This document shows, piece by piece, positions 1 through 7,254 of a stretch of 8,523 nt of DNA (position 1 is the stretch's first letter; the number at the start of each line of letters is the position of its first letter). Source of the stretch: Anaerocolumna sp. (lineage in GTDB: Bacteria; Bacillota; Clostridia; Lachnospirales; Lachnospiraceae); assembly GCA_029256035.1 (NCBI GenBank), contig JAQSYR010000043.1, positions 1-8,523 on the forward strand. The letters are read 5' to 3'. The notes below the pieces were generated by a model. The model was not told the DNA's origin. It ran no database searches and was given only the letters and a program-made list of their open reading frames with translations. The position numbers and the translations under genes are program-made.

Positions 1-48
1 CAAGTTTTATATAAGAATATAAATTTATAAATAATTGGAGGAGTAATA

Positions 49-1272
49 ATGAAAGTTGTAGACCGTTTTTTAAATTATATTAAAATTGATACCCAGTCAG
101 TAGATGATGTAGATGCTGTACCAAGCAGTGAGAAGCAAAAAATACTTGGAAATTTATTGGTAAAAGAACTCAAAGAACTAGGGGCATCCAATGTACGTAT
201 TGATGATCATGGTTATGTATATGCAACAATTCCTGGCAATACAGATAAAAAGGTTCCAGTACTAGGATTCATTTCCCATATGGATACGGCACCAGCATTA
301 ACTGGAGAAAATGTAAACCCAAGGATTATTACAAACTATGACGGAAAAGATATTGTGCTAAATGAAGAGTTAAAAGTGTATTTAGAGACTTCACAATATC
401 CTAGTTTAAAAATTTATGAAGGACAGGATTTAATCGTTACGGATGGAACCACTCTCCTAGGTGCAGATGATAAAGCTGGGATTGCTGAAATTATGACCAT
501 GGCAGAAATTTTACTATCCAATTCTGAGATAAAACATGGCACGATTCAGATCGCCTTTACACCAGATGAAGAAGTAGGACGTGGTGTTGACTTTTTTGAT
601 GTAGAAGGATTTGGTGCAGAATTTGCCTACACAGTGGATGGTGGAGAATTAGGAGAATTAGAATACGAGAATTTTAATGCAGCAGCAGGCAAAGTAATAT
701 TTCAGGGAACTAGTATTCATCCAGGTTCCGCAAAAGGTAAAATGGTGAATGCACTATTATTAGCTATGGAATTTCAAAATATGCTTCCGGTTAATGAGAA
801 TCCCATGTATACAGAAAACTACGAAGGATTTTTTATGCTTAACACTTTAGAAGGAAGTGTTGATAAAGCAATCGCTAATTATATTATAAGAGATCATGAT
901 AAGATTAAATTTGAAGGGAAAAAAGCAATATTTTTAAAGATTGCCGATTATCTGAATGATAAATATGGTGAAGGTACTATTGATGCTAAGGTAAAAGATT
1001 CATATTATAATATGAAAGAAAAAGTTGAACCACACTTTCATCTGATTGAAAATGCAAAACAGGCAATGGAGGAATTAAACATAGTTCCCAAAATTGTTCC
1101 TATAAGGGGAGGTACTGACGGCTCCAGATTATCCTATATGGGGATTCCCTGCCCTAATATCTGCACTGGCGGAAATAATTTTCATGGAAGATATGAGTAT
1201 ATTTCAATACAATCCATGGAAAAAGTTGTGGATTTATTATTAAAGATTATTAATGTTTATACAAATAAATAA
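49..1272 (+). CDS. pepT: Peptidase T (aminotripeptidase, M20 family)
   Basis: Cytoplasmic zinc aminopeptidase that removes the N-terminal residue of tripeptides, feeding peptide-derived amino acids into metabolism. At 407 residues it has the usual PepT length. All expected di-metal and catalytic residues are visible: H77 and D79 in SHMDT, D140 in LLGADDKAG (bridging metal ligand), E174 (general base) and E175 in FTPDEEVGRG, D197 in YTVDGG, and H379 in GGNNFHGRYEY. The GGTDGSRLS stretch just before H379 is also typical. The dimerisation (lid) domain lies at about residues 210-320, inside the catalytic domain. The ATG at 49 follows a GGAGGAG ribosome site (37-43) by five bases. The promoter must lie upstream of the window or in its first AT-rich bases. 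No clear terminator follows, so readthrough into ilvD is possible. PepT rather than another M20 peptidase is well supported by the conserved blocks. Confidence 0.96.
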   Translation: MKVVDRFLNYIKIDTQSVDDVDAVPSSEKQKILGNLLVKELKELGASNVRIDDHGYVYATIPGNTDKKVPVLGFISHMDTAPALTGENVNPRIITNYDGKDIVLNEELKVYLETSQYPSLKIYEGQDLIVTDGTTLLGADDKAGIAEIMTMAEILLSNSEIKHGTIQIAFTPDEEVGRGVDFFDVEGFGAEFAYTVDGGELGELEYENFNAAAGKVIFQGTSIHPGSAKGKMVNALLLAMEFQNMLPVNENPMYTENYEGFFMLNTLEGSVDKAIANYIIRDHDKIKFEGKKAIFLKIADYLNDKYGEGTIDAKVKDSYYNMKEKVEPHFHLIENAKQAMEELNIVPKIVPIRGGTDGSRLSYMGIPCPNICTGGNNFHGRYEYISIQSMEKVVDLLLKIINVYTNK

Positions 1273-1282
1273 TCTGAAAAGT
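1268..1282. promoter_or_regulatory. Candidate CodY-binding box upstream of ilvD
   Basis: The 15-mer AATAATCTGAAAAGT matches the palindromic CodY consensus AATTTTCNGAAAATT at 11 of 14 defined positions, including the central C-N-G. It overlaps the pepT stop codon and ends 21 bases before the predicted ilvD -35 box. CodY is the GTP and branched-chain amino acid sensing repressor of low-GC Gram-positives, and ilv genes are classical targets. A second, weaker match (9 of 14, with an intact right half GAAAATT) lies at 1336-1350 over the expected transcription start. AT-rich DNA yields such matches by chance, so this is a suggestion only. Confidence 0.4.
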
Positions 1283-1303
1283 ACCGAATAATGAAATATT
1301 TAA

Positions 1304-1332
1304 TTGATTTTTTAGCTGAAATAAGATATTAT
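1304..1332 (+). promoter_or_regulatory. Predicted sigma-A promoter of ilvDB
   Basis: TTGATT (1304-1309) and TATTAT (1327-1332) are separated by the optimal 17 bases, each one mismatch from consensus. Transcription would start near 1339, giving a leader of about 60 bases before the ilvD ATG. That leader is too short for a T-box, and I see no leader peptide or attenuator hairpin. Control would therefore have to act at initiation, for example through the CodY-like box just upstream. Confidence 0.6.
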
Positions 1333-1399
1333 ATACAACAACCGAAAATTTATACATTTCAGTGGAAAAAAATCCAATAATATAAAAGGTGGTAGGAAT

Positions 1400-3070
1400 A
1401 TGAGAAGTGATGCAGTAAAGTCAGGAGTGCAGCAGGCACCACACAGATCCCTATTTAACGCATTGGGATTAACAAAAGAAGAATTACAGAAACCATTAAT
1501 CGGTATTGTAAGTTCTTATAATGAAATAGTGCCGGGTCATATGAACCTGGATAAAATTGTAGATGCTGTAAAACTTGGAGTTGCAATGGCTGGTGGCACA
1601 CCAATTGTCTTCCCAGCAATTGCAGTTTGTGATGGTATTGCAATGGGCCACCTTGGTATGAAATACTCTCTTGTAACCAGAGATTTAATTGCAGATTCAA
1701 CAGAAGCCATGGCAATGGCTCATGCATTTGATGGATTAGTTATGGTTCCAAATTGTGATAAAAATGTTCCGGGCTTGTTAATGGCTGCAGCCCGTGTAAA
1801 TATCCCTACAGTTTTTGTTAGTGGTGGACCAATGCTTGCAGGTCGTATCAATGGACAAAAAACAAGTCTTTCCAGTATGTTTGAAGCCGTTGGAGCTCAC
1901 AGTGCAGGAAAAATGACGGAAGAAGAAGTAGAGGAATTTGCAAGTAAAGCCTGTCCTACCTGTGGTTCCTGTTCAGGAATGTATACTGCTAATAGTATGA
2001 ACTGTCTGACAGAAGTATTGGGTATGGGCTTAAAAGGCAATGGAACAATTCCAGCTGTATATTCCGAAAGAATTCGTCTTGCAAAACATGCAGGAATGAA
2101 GATTATGGAGCTTTTAGAAAAAGATATTAAACCTAGGGATATTATGACAGAAAAGGCATTCTATAATGCTTTGACTGTAGATATGGCATTAGGCTGTTCC
2201 ACAAATAGTATGTTACATTTACCAGCCATAGCCCACGAAGCAGGGGTAGATTTAAATCTTGATATTGCTAATGAAATTAGTGCCAAGACACCAAATCTTT
2301 GTCATCTTGCACCAGCAGGACACTCTTATATTGAAGAGTTAAATGAAGCCGGTGGCGTATATGCTGTAATGAATGAGTTAAATAAGAAGAATTTATTACA
2401 CACTGACTTAATCACAGCCACTGGTAAAACCGTAGAAGAAAATATTGCTGGTTGTGTTAACTTAGATCCTAATATTATTAGACCAATTGAAAATCCATAT
2501 AGCCAGACCGGTGGAATCGCAGTATTAAAAGGTAATCTTGCATCAGAAGCTGCGGTAGTAAAGCGCTCTGCAGTTGCCCCTGAAATGATGAAGCATGAAG
2601 GCCCGGCAAGAGTATTTGACTGTGAAGAGGATGCCATTAATGCAATTAAAGGTGGAAAAATCGTTCAAGGTGATGTTGTAGTCATTCGTTACGAAGGTCC
2701 AAAAGGGGGACCAGGAATGCGAGAAATGCTTAATCCAACTTCTGCAATTATGGGTATGGGCTTAGGTTCTACTGTCGCACTAATTACAGATGGACGTTTT
2801 TCTGGCGCATCCCGTGGTGCAGCAATTGGTCATGTAGCCCCAGAAGCTGCAGTTGGTGGAAACATTGCACTTGTAGAAGAAGGTGATATTATTCAGATAG
2901 ATATCGATGCAAATACACTGAATTTTGTTATATCTGAGGAAGAGCTTGAGGCTAGAAGAGCAAAATGGATACCAAGAGAACCAAGAGTTACTTCCGGATA
3001 TTTGGCTCGTTACGCAGCACTTGTTACTTCCAGTAGTAAAGGAGCTATTTTAGAAGTACCAAGATATTAA
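1400..3070 (+). CDS. ilvD: Dihydroxy-acid dehydratase
   Basis: Cytoplasmic iron-sulfur dehydratase that converts 2,3-dihydroxy-isovalerate and 2,3-dihydroxy-3-methylvalerate to the 2-keto acids preceding valine/leucine and isoleucine. The 556 residues match the usual length of the short IlvD form. Diagnostic blocks are DAVKSGVQQAPHRSL at the N-terminus, C119 in NCDKNVPG, the CPTCGSCSGMYTANSMN block (C185, C188, C191), and GRFSGASRGAAIGH near the C-terminus. The position that is a cysteine ligand in [2Fe-2S] DHADs of plants and mycobacteria (a TPCN-type motif) is glycine here (NEIVPGH, G46), as in the E. coli enzyme. This suggests an oxygen-sensitive [4Fe-4S] cluster, which suits an anaerobe. 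An extra cysteine, C77, sits in AVCDGIAMGH. The ATG follows an AAGGTGG ribosome site. ilvB starts 25 bases downstream, so the two are almost certainly co-transcribed. The related sugar-acid dehydratase Edd is less likely given the ilvB neighbour. Confidence 0.96.
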   Translation: MRSDAVKSGVQQAPHRSLFNALGLTKEELQKPLIGIVSSYNEIVPGHMNLDKIVDAVKLGVAMAGGTPIVFPAIAVCDGIAMGHLGMKYSLVTRDLIADSTEAMAMAHAFDGLVMVPNCDKNVPGLLMAAARVNIPTVFVSGGPMLAGRINGQKTSLSSMFEAVGAHSAGKMTEEEVEEFASKACPTCGSCSGMYTANSMNCLTEVLGMGLKGNGTIPAVYSERIRLAKHAGMKIMELLEKDIKPRDIMTEKAFYNALTVDMALGCSTNSMLHLPAIAHEAGVDLNLDIANEISAKTPNLCHLAPAGHSYIEELNEAGGVYAVMNELNKKNLLHTDLITATGKTVEENIAGCVNLDPNIIRPIENPYSQTGGIAVLKGNLASEAAVVKRSAVAPEMMKHEGPARVFDCEEDAINAIKGGKIVQGDVVVIRYEGPKGGPGMREMLNPTSAIMGMGLGSTVALITDGRFSGASRGAAIGHVAPEAAVGGNIALVEEGDIIQIDIDANTLNFVISEEELEARRAKWIPREPRVTSGYLARYAALVTSSSKGAILEVPRY

Positions 3071-3095
3071 GAATTCGATATGGGAGAGGTGTAGA

Positions 3096-4772
3096 ATGCA
3101 GTTAACTGGATCACAGATATTAATAGAGTGTTTAAAAGAACAAGGTGTGGATACTATTTTTGGGTATCCCGGTGGGTCTGTTCTAAACATATATGATGAG
3201 TTATATAGACATCAAGATGAAATAAGACATATTTTAACATCTCATGAACAAGGTGCGGCACACGCGGCAGATGGTTATGCCAGATCTACAGGAAAGGTCG
3301 GCGTTTGTCTGGCTACTAGTGGCCCTGGTGCAACTAATCTTGTAACTGGAATTGCAACTGCCTATATGGATTCTGTCCCAATGGTTGCGATTACAGGAAA
3401 TGTAACAGTTCCCCTTCTTGGAAAAGACAGTTTCCAGGAGGTAGATATTGCGGGTATTACTATGCCAATTACAAAACATAACTTTATTGTAAAAGATGTA
3501 AATAAACTTGCAGAGACACTTCGAAGAGCATTTGTAATTGCACAAACAGGAAGACCTGGACCCGTATTAGTAGATATTGCGAAAGATGTAACAGCCAACA
3601 AAGCTGAATATAAAAAAGCAGAGATTCCTAAAATTGAAGTTGTAACAGATACTATTCGGGAATCAGATATCCAGGCAGCTCTTGAAATGATTAAAGAAGC
3701 GAAAAAACCTATTATATTCTTAGGTGGTGGAGCAGTTATTGCTGATGCTGAAAATGAAGTGAAAGAGTTTGTTTTAAAGACAGATGCGCCTGTAACGGAT
3801 ACTTTAATGGGTAAAGGTGCATTTAACGGAGAACATCCTTATTATATTGGAATGCTTGGAATGCACGGAACGAAAACTGCCAATTTAAGTGTGACCAGAT
3901 GTGATTTACTTATTACAGTTGGTGCCAGATTTAGTGACAGAGTTACCGGCAATGCTACAAAATTTGCAAAACATGCTAAAGTTCTCCAAATTGATGTAGA
4001 CCCAGCAGAAATTAATAAAAACGTAATTACTAATAAAAGTATTATTGGAGACGTAAAAGCTGTACTTACTATTTTAAATCAAAGATTAGAACAGCAAAAA
4101 CATGAAACCTGGGTAGAAGAAGTTATGTCTATGAAGACCCAGTTCCCATTAAAATACGGGGAGGATGTCTTAACCGGACCCTATGTAATAGAAACTTTAA
4201 ATGCTTTAACAGGTGAAGATACAATTATTACAACAGAAGTAGGTCAGCATCAGATGTGGGCTGCTCAGTATTATAAATATAAGAAACCTAGAACTTTTCT
4301 TACCTCTGGTGGTTTAGGAACTATGGGATATGGATTAGGTGCCTGTATCGGAGCGAAAGCTGCCAATCCAGATAAAAAAGTAATTAATATTGCAGGGGAT
4401 GGCTGTTTCCGTATGAATATGAATGAAATTGCAACTGCAACCCGCTATAACATACCAATTATTCAAATTGTATTAAATAATCACGTATTAGGTATGGTAA
4501 GACAGTGGCAAAGTCTGTTCTATGGACAGCGTTATTCCAATACAACTTTAAATGATAAGGTAGATTTTGTGAAATTAGCAGAAGCTCTCGGAGCGAAAGC
4601 TTATAGAATTACTAAAAGAGAAGAAGTAGAACCTGTATTACGGGAAGTTTTAGCACTTAATGAACCAGTTGTAGTAGAATGCTGTATTGCCAGTGATGAC
4701 AAAGTATGGCCAATGGTAGCACCTGGTGCTGCAATTGAAGAGGTTATAACTGAGGATGATATTATTAATTAA
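3096..4772 (+). CDS. ilvB: Acetolactate synthase (AHAS) large catalytic subunit
   Basis: ThDP- and FAD-dependent enzyme that condenses two pyruvates to 2-acetolactate, or pyruvate plus 2-ketobutyrate to acetohydroxybutyrate: the committed step of branched-chain amino acid synthesis. The 558 residues show the three AHAS domains: PYR domain (about 1-165) with catalytic E51 in SHEQGAAHAADGYAR; central FAD-binding domain (about 190-330) with GARFSDRVTG (276-285); and PP domain (about 370-535) with the ThDP/Mg motif GDG (434-436) to NN (461-462). F113-Q114 in DSFQE and W471 in GMVRQWQ are AHAS hallmarks. W471 separates it from catabolic acetolactate synthase (AlsS) and supports a biosynthetic role. 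The ribosome site is within GGGAGAGGTG (3082-3091). No regulatory subunit gene (ilvN) or ilvC follows; serC has its own promoter next. No terminator is evident after ilvB, so some readthrough into serCA is possible. Confidence 0.95.
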   Translation: MQLTGSQILIECLKEQGVDTIFGYPGGSVLNIYDELYRHQDEIRHILTSHEQGAAHAADGYARSTGKVGVCLATSGPGATNLVTGIATAYMDSVPMVAITGNVTVPLLGKDSFQEVDIAGITMPITKHNFIVKDVNKLAETLRRAFVIAQTGRPGPVLVDIAKDVTANKAEYKKAEIPKIEVVTDTIRESDIQAALEMIKEAKKPIIFLGGGAVIADAENEVKEFVLKTDAPVTDTLMGKGAFNGEHPYYIGMLGMHGTKTANLSVTRCDLLITVGARFSDRVTGNATKFAKHAKVLQIDVDPAEINKNVITNKSIIGDVKAVLTILNQRLEQQKHETWVEEVMSMKTQFPLKYGEDVLTGPYVIETLNALTGEDTIITTEVGQHQMWAAQYYKYKKPRTFLTSGGLGTMGYGLGACIGAKAANPDKKVINIAGDGCFRMNMNEIATATRYNIPIIQIVLNNHVLGMVRQWQSLFYGQRYSNTTLNDKVDFVKLAEALGAKAYRITKREEVEPVLREVLALNEPVVVECCIASDDKVWPMVAPGAAIEEVITEDDIIN

Positions 4773-4782
4773 TAAAATTAGA

Positions 4783-4811
4783 TTGACTATTTTTTAACTA
4801 AATATTATAAT
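4783..4811 (+). promoter_or_regulatory. Near-consensus sigma-A promoter of serCA
   Basis: TTGACT (4783-4788) and a perfect TATAAT (4806-4811) are separated by exactly 17 bases, making this the strongest promoter visible in the window. Transcription should start near 4818, leaving a leader of about 63 bases before the serC GTG. The -10 box lies inside an inverted repeat, and a second inverted repeat sits in the leader, so such a strong promoter is probably under negative control. Confidence 0.75.
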
Positions 4812-4819
4812 TGGTTAAA
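4793..4819. repeat. Inverted repeat spanning the serC -10 box (possible operator)
   Basis: TTTAACTAA (4793-4801) and TTGGTTAAA (4811-4819) form a 9-base inverted repeat, counting one G-T pairing, around a 9-base centre that contains most of the TATAAT box. It has no GC-rich stem and no following T-tract, so it is not a terminator for ilvB. Its position suits an operator for a dimeric repressor. I cannot match it to a named regulator. Confidence 0.4.
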
Positions 4820-4833
4820 TCGAAAAAGTGAAA

Positions 4834-4859
4834 AAACTTGATTTGTTAATTACAAGTTT
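4834..4859. repeat. Inverted repeat in the serC leader
   Basis: AAACTTG (4834-4840) and CAAGTTT (4853-4859) are perfect 7-base arms around a 12-base centre. The repeat ends five bases before the serC ribosome site (AAAGGAGG, 4865-4872). As DNA it could be an operator at about +17 to +42; as RNA it would be a weak hairpin next to the ribosome site. No run of T follows, so it is not a terminator. Confidence 0.4.
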
Positions 4860-4880
4860 CGTATAAAGGAGGATATATTC

Positions 4881-5969
4881 GTGGGAAGAGTTTATAATTT
4901 TTCAGCAGGTCCTGCAGTTTTACCTGAAGAAGTATTAAAAGAAGCAGCAGAAGAAATGTTAGATTACAAAGGTACCGGAATGTCTGTAATGGAGATGAGT
5001 CATAGATCCAAAGCTTATGAGACAATTATTGAAGAAGCAGAACAGGATTTAAGAGACTTAATGAAGATACCTGATAACTATAAGGTTTTGTTCTTACAAG
5101 GAGGAGCATCCTTACAGTTTGCAATGCTACCTATGAATTTAATGAAGAATAAAGTTGCTGATTATATTATTACAGGACAGTGGGCAAAAAAGGCTTATGA
5201 AGAAGCTAAAATCTATGGTAAAGCCAATGCCATTGCTTCTTCCGCAGATAAAACATTCTCCTATATACCGGATTGTTCTGATCTGCCAATCAGTGAAGAT
5301 GCGGATTATGTTTATATCTGTGAGAACAATACTATTTACGGTACTAAATTCAAAACACTGCCAAATACCAAGGGTAAAACTTTAGTTTCTGATGTATCTT
5401 CCTGCTTCTTATCAGAACCTGTGGATGTATCAAAATATGGAGTTATCTATGGAGGCGTTCAAAAGAATATTGGGCCAGCCGGTGTGGTTATAGTTATTAT
5501 ACGTGAAGATTTAATAACGGAAGATACACTTCCAGGGACTCCTACCATGATGAAATATAAGATTCATGATGAAAATAAATCATTATATAATACACCGCCT
5601 GCTTATGGTATTTATATTTGTGGTAAAGTATTTAAGTGGCTTAAGAATATGGGCGGACTTGAGGGAATGAAAACCCACAATGAGAAAAAAGCTGCAATTC
5701 TTTACGATTTCTTAGACCAAAGTGTTATGTTTAAGGGAACCGTTGTAAAAGAAGACCGTTCTTTAATGAATGTACCTTTTATCACAGGTAGTGATGAACT
5801 TGACGCAAAATTTATTAAAGAAGCAAAAGCTGCAGGTTTTGAAAACTTAAAAGGCCACAGATCCGTTGGCGGCATGAGAGCTAGTATTTATAACGCAATG
5901 CCATTAGAAGGTGTTGAAAAGCTAGTAGAATTCATGAAGAAGTTTGAAGCAGAGAATACCAATAAATAA
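4881..5969 (+). CDS. serC: Phosphoserine aminotransferase
   Basis: PLP-dependent class V aminotransferase of the cytoplasm. It transfers the amino group of glutamate to 3-phosphohydroxypyruvate to give O-phospho-L-serine, the second step of serine synthesis. The 362 residues match the family. Visible features are the N-terminal YNFSAGPAVLPEEVL block, the MSHRSK motif (39-44), GGASLQF (75-81), W101 in TGQWAKKA (cofactor stacking), D171 in SDVSS (pyridine nitrogen partner), and the PLP-binding lysine K195 in GGVQKNIGPAG. The C-terminal HRSVGGMRASIYNAMP block is also typical. It starts with GTG at 4881, placed 8 bases after a strong AAAGGAGG ribosome site; the protein order from this codon agrees with known SerC N-termini. 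serA follows after 19 bases, forming a serCA operon driven by the promoter at 4783-4811. Confidence 0.96.
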   Translation: MGRVYNFSAGPAVLPEEVLKEAAEEMLDYKGTGMSVMEMSHRSKAYETIIEEAEQDLRDLMKIPDNYKVLFLQGGASLQFAMLPMNLMKNKVADYIITGQWAKKAYEEAKIYGKANAIASSADKTFSYIPDCSDLPISEDADYVYICENNTIYGTKFKTLPNTKGKTLVSDVSSCFLSEPVDVSKYGVIYGGVQKNIGPAGVVIVIIREDLITEDTLPGTPTMMKYKIHDENKSLYNTPPAYGIYICGKVFKWLKNMGGLEGMKTHNEKKAAILYDFLDQSVMFKGTVVKEDRSLMNVPFITGSDELDAKFIKEAKAAGFENLKGHRSVGGMRASIYNAMPLEGVEKLVEFMKKFEAENTNK

Positions 5970-5974
5970 GCACC

Positions 5975-5981
5975 AAAGGAG
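5975..5981 (+). promoter_or_regulatory. Ribosome binding site fixing the serA start
   Basis: AAAGGAG lies 7 bases before the ATG at 5989. It favours that codon over an in-frame upstream ATG at 5944, which lies within serC and would add 15 residues unlike any dehydrogenase N-terminus. Confidence 0.8.
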
Positions 5982-5988
5982 TGTCTTT

Positions 5989-7149
5989 ATGATAAAGTAT
6001 AATTGTCTTAATCCAATTGCTGCAGTAGGACTGGATTTATTTACAGACGCATATGAAAAGATAGATTCTGTAGAAAATGCAGATGCCATATTAGTAAGAA
6101 GCGCGAATATGTTAGAAATGGAATTACCAGATGATTTAAAGGTAATTGCAAGAGCTGGAGCTGGTGTTAATAATATTCCCATTGATAAATGTTCTGAAAA
6201 GGGAATTGTAGTATTTAATACCCCAGGAGCAAATGCAAATGCGGTTAAAGAGTTAGTGATTACGGGATTAATGTTAGCTTCCCGTGATGTAGTAGGTGGT
6301 ATTAACTGGGTACAATCCATTAAAGATGACGAAAATGTAGCAAAACTAGTGGAAAAAGGAAAGTCACAGTTTGCAGGTAATGAAATATATGGGAAAAAGC
6401 TTGGTGTTATCGGACTAGGTGCAATTGGTGTTTTAGTTGCCAATGCAGCAAAACGATTAGGTATGGAAGTCTATGGTTGTGATCCTTTTCTTTCAGTTGA
6501 ACATGCGTGGAATCTTTCAAGAGAGATAAAACATGTGAAATCAAAAGAAGAAATTTATAAAACCTGTGATTTTATTACGGTGCATGTTCCACTATTAGAA
6601 GATACCAAACAGATGATTAACAAAGATACTATTGCAATGATGAAAGATGGAGTAGTTATTCTTAACTTTGCAAGAGATCTTCTGGTAAATGATGATGACA
6701 TGGAAGAAGCTTTAGCAAGTGGAAAAGTTGCTAGCTATGTAACAGATTTCCCTAATAAAAAAACTGCTGGAATGAAAGGTGCAATTGCCATTCCTCATTT
6801 AGGAGCTTCCACAGAAGAATCAGAAGATAATTGTGCTATTATGGCTGTGAAAGAAGTTATGAATTATTTAGAGCATGGTACCATTAAAAATTCTGTAAAT
6901 TATCCTAATTGTGATGCAGGTGTATGTGAAACAAGTATACGTATTACGGTAAATCATAAGAATATACCTAATATGCTAAAACAATTAACAGAGGTTATGT
7001 CAGCAGATAATATTAATATTGGTAACATGGTTAATAAAAGTAAAGGTGATTATGCTTATACGATTATTGATATTGAAACTGCGGATACCAAATCCATTGA
7101 AGAAAAGTTAAATTTAATTGATGGTGTATTAAAAGTACGCGTAATCTAA
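5989..7149 (+). CDS. serA: D-3-phosphoglycerate dehydrogenase, ACT-domain form
   Basis: NAD-dependent oxidation of 3-phosphoglycerate to 3-phosphohydroxypyruvate, the first step of serine synthesis, feeding SerC. From the ATG at 5989 it has 386 residues, typical of the compact clostridial SerA. Order: substrate-binding part (about 1-95 and 280-300), with RAGAGVNNIP at 55-64; Rossmann domain (about 96-275) with GLGAIG (142-147) and D165 ending the second strand (NAD preference); and a C-terminal ACT domain (about 315-386), usually the serine-feedback site. R229 (NFARD) and H270 (IPHLGAST) of the catalytic triad are present. The glutamate normally found in a DVFxxEP motif is not: the sequence reads TDFPNKK, with K257 at that place, and the following loop is about 10 residues shorter than in E. 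coli. The operon ends in a terminator right after the stop codon. Confidence 0.93.
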   Translation: MIKYNCLNPIAAVGLDLFTDAYEKIDSVENADAILVRSANMLEMELPDDLKVIARAGAGVNNIPIDKCSEKGIVVFNTPGANANAVKELVITGLMLASRDVVGGINWVQSIKDDENVAKLVEKGKSQFAGNEIYGKKLGVIGLGAIGVLVANAAKRLGMEVYGCDPFLSVEHAWNLSREIKHVKSKEEIYKTCDFITVHVPLLEDTKQMINKDTIAMMKDGVVILNFARDLLVNDDDMEEALASGKVASYVTDFPNKKTAGMKGAIAIPHLGASTEESEDNCAIMAVKEVMNYLEHGTIKNSVNYPNCDAGVCETSIRITVNHKNIPNMLKQLTEVMSADNINIGNMVNKSKGDYAYTIIDIETADTKSIEEKLNLIDGVLKVRVI

Positions 7150-7152
7150 AAT

Positions 7153-7195
7153 AAAACCTCCTCTACTAGTTGATTAAATAGGGGAGGTTTTCTTT
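7153..7195 (+). terminator. Rho-independent terminator of serCA
   Basis: AAAACCTCCTC (7153-7163) pairs with GGGGAGGTTTT (7181-7191) as an 11-base stem with one G-U pair. Two more A-U pairs extend it inwards, leaving a loop of about 13 bases, and the descending arm runs into TTTTCTTT. It begins 4 bases after the serA stop codon, so it should end the serCA transcript and separate it from the SRAP and DUF1015 genes. Confidence 0.9.
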
Positions 7196-7223
7196 GAATT
7201 AGAAGTTAGGATTCTGGTAATAG
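7194..7223 (+). promoter_or_regulatory. Possible promoter for the SRAP-DUF1015 pair
   Basis: TTGAAT (7194-7199) is followed after 18 bases by TAATAG (7218-7223), preceded by TGG as an extended -10. Both boxes are imperfect and the -35 abuts the terminator T-tract. A promoter is expected here because of the terminator just upstream. No LexA-type operator is visible nearby. Confidence 0.35.
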
Positions 7224-7254
7224 TTATTATTAAAAATCAGAAAGAAGAATGTAT

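Noticed and set aside
1..48. Promoter for pepT in the first bases
   Set aside because: TATAAG and TATAAA are present in this AT-rich stretch, but any -35 box would be outside or at the edge of the window, so no call can be supported.
1273..1399. T-box, riboswitch or terminator in the pepT-ilvD gap
   Set aside because: The gap is only 127 bases, has no T-box core sequence and no stable stem; only 4-base pairings such as TGGA/TCCA (1363-1376) are seen.
2326..2637. Antisense open frame of 103 codons inside ilvD
   Set aside because: Fully contained in a clear ilvD gene and without family resemblance.
4793..4859. Inverted repeats as a terminator for ilvB
   Set aside because: The stems are AT-rich and neither is followed by a T-run; the first overlaps a near-perfect promoter.
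5944..5988. Upstream in-frame start for serA
   Set aside because: It lies within serC without a good ribosome site; the ATG at 5989 has AAAGGAG at ideal spacing and gives the normal N-terminus.
5922..6443. Antisense open frame of 173 codons across the serC/serA junction
   Set aside because: It lies opposite two well-identified genes, has low-complexity hydrophobic composition, no recognisable family and no ribosome site; it is a shadow of the serA coding frame.
7196..7254. LexA/SOS box before the SRAP gene
   Set aside because: No CGAAC...GTTCG-like palindrome is present, so the family name alone does not justify calling it LexA-regulated.
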